From: Rubrobacter sp.
GTDB lineage: Bacteria; Actinomycetota; Rubrobacteria; Rubrobacterales; Rubrobacteraceae
Direction of reading: 5' to 3'
Length of the DNA: 25,157 nucleotides
Assembly: GCA_013695335.1 (NCBI GenBank)
Contig: JACDAR010000027.1
Location: 1-25,157, forward strand
Part shown: positions 22,467 to 25,157 of the stretch, piece after piece
How the letters are laid out: each line of letters starts with the position of its first letter
Numbering within the stretch: position 1 is the first letter of the stretch
The notes under the pieces: generated by a model
Seen by the model: the letters and a program-made list of their open reading frames with translations, nothing else
Told to the model about the DNA's origin: nothing
Databases searched by the model: none
Program-made: the position numbers and the translations under genes

Positions 22467-23387
22467 ATGGCCGTTTATCTCCTTCTGGGCGACGACGAGG
22501 AACGCAAGGCCCGCAGCGTGGAGAAGCTGCGCCGGGGCCGGCAGGCGGATTCGTTCGACGCCTCGGACGCCAGCCCAGAGGAAGTCGTCTCAGCGTGTAA
22601 TTCGTACTCGCTATTCGGGGACGGGGCTTTCGTTTTGTTGCGAAACCTGGACGCCTGGAATGCCGCGCAGAAGGCGAAGATCGTAGACTATCTGACTAAT
22701 CCTTCACCGGAGACGGATCTCGTTCTTCTCGGCACCAAACTTGGCTCGCGCGAGAAGTTGCTCGCGGCTGTGAAGAAGTCGGGTGAGGTCCACAATCTGG
22801 AGCAGCCGACCGGCAAGGCGCTCGTCAGATGGGCCGTGGGCTACGCGAAGAAGCTGGACCTGGACCTCCCCGAAGACGTGGCCCGGAACCTCACGGATCG
22901 CTGCTCTGGTGAGAAGACCCGCATCGCGCCGGAGATCGAGAAACTTTCTCTCTACGTCGTGGATCGCCCGGCGACGGTCGAGGACGTGGCTGACCTTGCC
23001 CCACCGGACGTACAGGGAAACATCTTCGCCTTCGTTGATGCGCTTTCCGCAGGGAAACGCGGGGAAGCTATGAAGTTGCTTGAGGATCTCCTTGCGACTG
23101 GCGAGCCGCCGCTGCGGGCTACGTTTATGATCCGTCGCCAGTTCCATCACCTGGCCCGCGCCCGCGCGATGTTCGAGGATGGGGCCCCCCAGAAACAGGT
23201 GGCGAGCGAACTCAAGATCCCACCCTTCGTAGCCCGCAAACTCGACGAGCTGGGGCGCAGGGTCTCAGAACAAGACGCCGAGCTGGCGTTGGAGTCCATA
23301 TTGAACCTGGAGAGCGGGTTGAAGGGTGGAAGCGACCTCGGGGACGAGCTTCAGATGGAGCTATCCGTGATGAAGCTCTCCACTTAG
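22467..23387 (+). CDS. holA: DNA polymerase III delta subunit
   Basis: 306-residue clamp-loader subunit that opens the beta sliding clamp. It has the three-domain delta layout: an AAA+-like N-terminal domain (YLLLGDDEERKARSVEKLR, then ACNSYSLFGDGAFVLLRNLDAW), a small middle domain with WAVGYAKKLDLDLPEDVARNLTDRCSGE and IAPEIEKLSLYV, and the helical C-terminal collar (NIFAFVDALSAGKRGEAMKLLEDLL, MIRRQFHHLARAR). As expected for delta, no working Walker A is present. comEC-holA-rpsT adjacency is widespread. The start is set by the first ATG, directly after a -10 box. Confidence 0.95.
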   Translation: MAVYLLLGDDEERKARSVEKLRRGRQADSFDASDASPEEVVSACNSYSLFGDGAFVLLRNLDAWNAAQKAKIVDYLTNPSPETDLVLLGTKLGSREKLLAAVKKSGEVHNLEQPTGKALVRWAVGYAKKLDLDLPEDVARNLTDRCSGEKTRIAPEIEKLSLYVVDRPATVEDVADLAPPDVQGNIFAFVDALSAGKRGEAMKLLEDLLATGEPPLRATFMIRRQFHHLARARAMFEDGAPQKQVASELKIPPFVARKLDELGRRVSEQDAELALESILNLESGLKGGSDLGDELQMELSVMKLST

Positions 23388-23392
23388 CCCCG

Positions 23393-24076
23393 CTACCCGG
23401 ATATGGAAAGCAATCTGTTCCCACCGCGCTGGAATTCATAGGAAACCTGCCGGATCTCCACCTGGTAGCCGTGCTCCCGAAGCGCATCCATCTCCGGCTC
23501 CAGATGCAGCGATGGCCCTCCGTAGCTCTTGAGCAGAGGGAAAACACGCGCCTCGCGGGCGACCCGGCACATCTCCTCGATGGTGGCGAGGTGGAATGCG
23601 AGGGAGAGTTGATCCGTATACGTGAAAAGGAAGTGAGAGCAGAGAGCGAGATCGAACTCATGGTCTTCGAACGGGAGATCCGGCACGCTATACTGGACAT
23701 AGCGCCCATGTTCGAGTCCGGCTGGAAGGTCGTCGAGGAAAGTCTGCGTGGCAGCCATTCGCACCTCGTCGAGATGCTCCGGGGATTCGATGTCGCGCCA
23801 GACAAACTCATCACGCCGGGCGGCGGCGTTCGCTATCAGCGTCTCGAACGTCTCGTTGATGCGAGCACGGATCTCTTCAACCTTGAAACGGTAGATCGGG
23901 TCGCATCAGGTGACCTTGATTCCCTGCCGGGCGGCCTCGGCGTTGAAGCTGGACGGGCCTGCTGCGCAATCCAGGATGTTGCAGGAAAGGTCTCCGGGCG
24001 TGAGGTCGAACATCCCCACATAGTCAAAAAGAGATCGTCCCCAGGGGACGACCTCTTCGAGTTCGACGAAGCTCAA
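23393..24076 (-). pseudogene. Class I SAM-dependent methyltransferase frame interrupted by an in-frame TGA
   Basis: A continuous 228-codon frame reads as a complete class I methyltransferase of unknown substrate, except for TGA at codon 57 (bases 23908-23906). Motif I is NILDCAAGPSSF (33-44). The TGA falls between VT and CDPIYRF, exactly at strand beta-2, where the family has an ordinary residue. Downstream the frame continues with DEFVWRDIESPEHLDEVRM, LPFEDHEFDLALCSHFLF, EMCRVAREARVFPLL and YEFQRGGNRLL, without other damage. A one-base change (TCA or GGA to TGA) would explain it. Likely start: TTG at 24076, 9 bases after the rpsT stop and without Shine-Dalgarno. It may be a recent pseudogene, a sequencing error or, less likely, recoding. 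It converges on holA with a 5-bp gap. Confidence 0.82.
24026..24055 (-). terminator. Intrinsic-terminator-like hairpin inside the methyltransferase 5' end
   Basis: On the minus strand GAGGTCGTCC-CCTGG-GGACGATCTC forms a 10-bp stem (one G-T) with a 5-nt loop at 24055-24031 and is followed at once by TTTTT (24030-24026). It begins 31 bp after the rpsT stop, the right place to end the rpsT mRNA, yet it encodes codons 8-17 of the methyltransferase frame. Confidence 0.65.
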
Positions 24077-24085
24077 GTTATTGGG

Positions 24086-24346
24086 CTATTCGCTCCCGTG
24101 CGAGGCGAGCGCCTTGTCCAGTCGGGCGACCTTGCGGGACGCCTTGTTGGCGTGGATGGTTCCCTTGCCAGCGGCCTTGTCGAAGGCCCTCTGGGACTGG
24201 TCCCGAAGCTCGCGGGCTCTCTCGGTGTCACCCGAGTCCATGGCCCGATAGAAGTTCCTGGAAAGGTTCTTCAGGCGGGATTCCACGGTTCTATTCTGAT
24301 CGTGACGCTTCACGCTCTGCTTGTCTCGTTTGGATGGGGCGGGCAC
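24086..24346 (-). CDS. rpsT: 30S ribosomal protein S20
   Basis: 86-residue primary 16S rRNA-binding protein. Typical of S20: basic N-terminus (PAPSKRDKQSVKRHDQNR), SRLKNLSRNFYRAM in the first helix, and the C-terminal GTIHANKASRKVARLDKAL. A longer frame runs to 24406, but the GTG at 24346 with GAGGAG 8 nt upstream gives the normal S20 start. It is divergent from lepA, a frequent arrangement. Its stop lies 9 bp before the methyltransferase TTG in the same frame. Confidence 0.96.
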   Translation of the reverse strand: MPAPSKRDKQSVKRHDQNRTVESRLKNLSRNFYRAMDSGDTERARELRDQSQRAFDKAAGKGTIHANKASRKVARLDKALASHGSE

Positions 24347-24385
24347 GCTTACTGCTCCTCTGCTCTGAAAGGGTTCAACCTGAAG

Positions 24386-24414
24386 AATGTAACACATCGG
24401 GAACAAAGGGGCAA
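24386..24414 (-). promoter_or_regulatory. Promoter of rpsT
   Basis: On the minus strand TTGCCC (24414-24409), a 17-bp spacer and TACATT (24391-24386) preceded by TGT, an extended -10. Transcription would start near 24379, leaving a leader of about 33 nt with the GAGGAG ribosome site. Confidence 0.55.
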
Positions 24415-24417
24415 AGG

Positions 24418-24426
24418 TGTTAGAAT
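24418..24426 (+). promoter_or_regulatory. Extended -10 of a probable leaderless lepA promoter
   Basis: TGTTAGAAT carries a TGn extension and TAGAAT (24421-24426), 6 bp before the GTG at 24433, which has no Shine-Dalgarno. Its -35 region (about 24398-24403, poor match) overlaps the divergent rpsT promoter. Confidence 0.5.
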
Positions 24427-24432
24427 CGCCGG

Positions 24433-25157
24433 GTGAAAAGCACCGAACGCACGCGCAACTTCTGCATAATCGCGCATATCGATCACGGCAAGAGCACCCT
24501 CGCTGACAGGATGCTGGATCTCACGGACGCTGTCCCCGAAAGGGAGCGGATGGCCCAGATCCTGGACACCATGGATATCGAGCGCGAGCGGGGCATCACG
24601 ATCAAGGCTCAGGCTGTCCGCTTGCTCCTGAACCGTCCCGATGGCGTGTGGAATTTGAACCTGATCGACACGCCAGGCCACGTTGACTTCGCCTACGAGG
24701 TCTCACGCGCCATAGCCGCGTGCGAAGGTGCGCTGCTTATCGTGGATGCGAGCCAGGGCATCCAGGCGCAGACGCTCGCCAACCTGTATCTGGCGATGGA
24801 GCATGATCTTGAGATCATCCCAGTTCTCAACAAGATCGACCTGCCCATAGCCGACGTTCCAGCCGTAACGGAGGAGATCGTCGAATTACTCGGGGTCGAT
24901 GAGGAGAGCATCATCAAGATCTCCGCCAAGACCGGCGATGGCGTCACCGATGTCCTCGACGCCATCGTGGACCGCGTCCCAGCCCCCGAGACGGAGTACG
25001 AGGAGACGCGGGGCCTCATCTTCGACTCGCACTACGATCCCTACCGGGGCGTCGTATCGTTGGTCCGCCTGTTCGACGGCGAACTCAAGAAGGGCGACCG
25101 CGTCAGGGCGATGGGCTCCGATGAGGACTTCGAGCTTCTCGAGGTCGGCTGCTATTC
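24433..25157 (+). CDS. lepA: Elongation factor 4 (LepA), 3' partial
   Basis: The first 241 residues of the about 600-residue LepA/EF4 GTPase, which acts on elongating or initiating ribosomes; the rest lies beyond the window. G1 AHIDHGKS is at 14-21, the switch-1 region has RERGITIKAQAV, G3 DTPGH at 79-83 and G4 NKID at 133-136. SAKTGDGV is the G5 region, and IFDSHYDPYRGVVSLVRLFDG opens domain II; this DSxYDxYRGV block distinguishes LepA from EF-G. The GTG at 24433 gives the usual short N-terminus ahead of RNFCIIAHIDHGKST and lies 6 bp after a -10 box. Confidence 0.97.
   Translation, partial: MKSTERTRNFCIIAHIDHGKSTLADRMLDLTDAVPERERMAQILDTMDIERERGITIKAQAVRLLLNRPDGVWNLNLIDTPGHVDFAYEVSRAIAACEGALLIVDASQGIQAQTLANLYLAMEHDLEIIPVLNKIDLPIADVPAVTEEIVELLGVDEESIIKISAKTGDGVTDVLDAIVDRVPAPETEYEETRGLIFDSHYDPYRGVVSLVRLFDGELKKGDRVRAMGSDEDFELLEVGCY

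Noticed and set aside
23471..24436. 321-codon + strand ORF across the methyltransferase and rpsT
   Set aside because: It lies antisense to recognisable methyltransferase and S20 sequences and matches no family; long antisense frames are expected at high GC.
1..25157. CRISPR arrays, insertion sequences, prophage, defence or secondary-metabolite genes
   Set aside because: No spaced repeats, transposase or integrase motifs, or such gene clusters were seen on either strand.

Overview
The window is a gene-dense, high-GC bacterial chromosome segment, nearly all of it core housekeeping genes on the + strand. Frequent AGG (Arg) and ATA (Ile) codons, many TTG/GTG starts, the order tRNA-Leu-tig-clpP-clpX-valS-folC followed by ndk-maf-radC-mreBCD-rodA-rplU-rpmA-obg-nadD-rsfS, and the divergent rpsT/lepA pair suggest a deep-branching actinobacterium, most likely of the Rubrobacter lineage. 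This is an inference from gene order and codon use; no 16S or database search was possible.

Layout. 1-705: tail of an SDR oxidoreductase resembling glucose 1-dehydrogenase. 874-3333: cell-envelope block with a golvesin-domain NlpC/P60 cell-wall hydrolase, a 70-residue membrane protein and an LCP-family glycopolymer ligase. 3467-6984: tRNA-Leu(UAG), then the protein-quality set trigger factor, ClpP, ClpX. 7092-11492: valyl-tRNA synthetase, FolC, a 33-residue membrane peptide and a membrane-anchored double zinc-ribbon protein. 11516-13223: Ndk, Maf, RadC. 13294-16915: rod-shape genes mreB, mreC, mreD, rodA, with no PBP2 gene between mreD and rodA. 17035-19934: L21, L27, ObgE, NadD, RsfS, a ribosome-biogenesis group. 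20024-20096: tRNA-Ala(GGC), followed by about 356 bp with no recognised gene. 20453-23387: comEA, comEC, holA. 23393-24346 on the minus strand: a SAM-methyltransferase reading frame broken by an in-frame TGA, downstream of rpsT. 24433-end: 5' part of lepA (EF4).

Control signals. A recurrent pattern is a -10-like hexamer only 6-9 bp before a start codon that has no Shine-Dalgarno sequence (LCP, radC, mreB, holA, lepA), which suggests leaderless mRNAs for promoters inside this gene-dense strand. Other genes have good Shine-Dalgarno sites or stop/start overlaps (ATGA, GTGA). The tRNA-Ala promoter is near-consensus. An intrinsic-terminator-like hairpin with a T-run for rpsT lies inside the first codons of the methyltransferase frame.

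I found no CRISPR array, insertion sequence, prophage or defence system. I do not see a clearly new biological system. The points most worth checking are the interrupted methyltransferase with its embedded terminator, the leaderless-promoter pattern, a palindromic repeat before valS, the undescribed stretch after tRNA-Ala with a possible 35-codon ORF, and single-residue departures from family consensus in Ndk, RodA and the NlpC/P60 protein.
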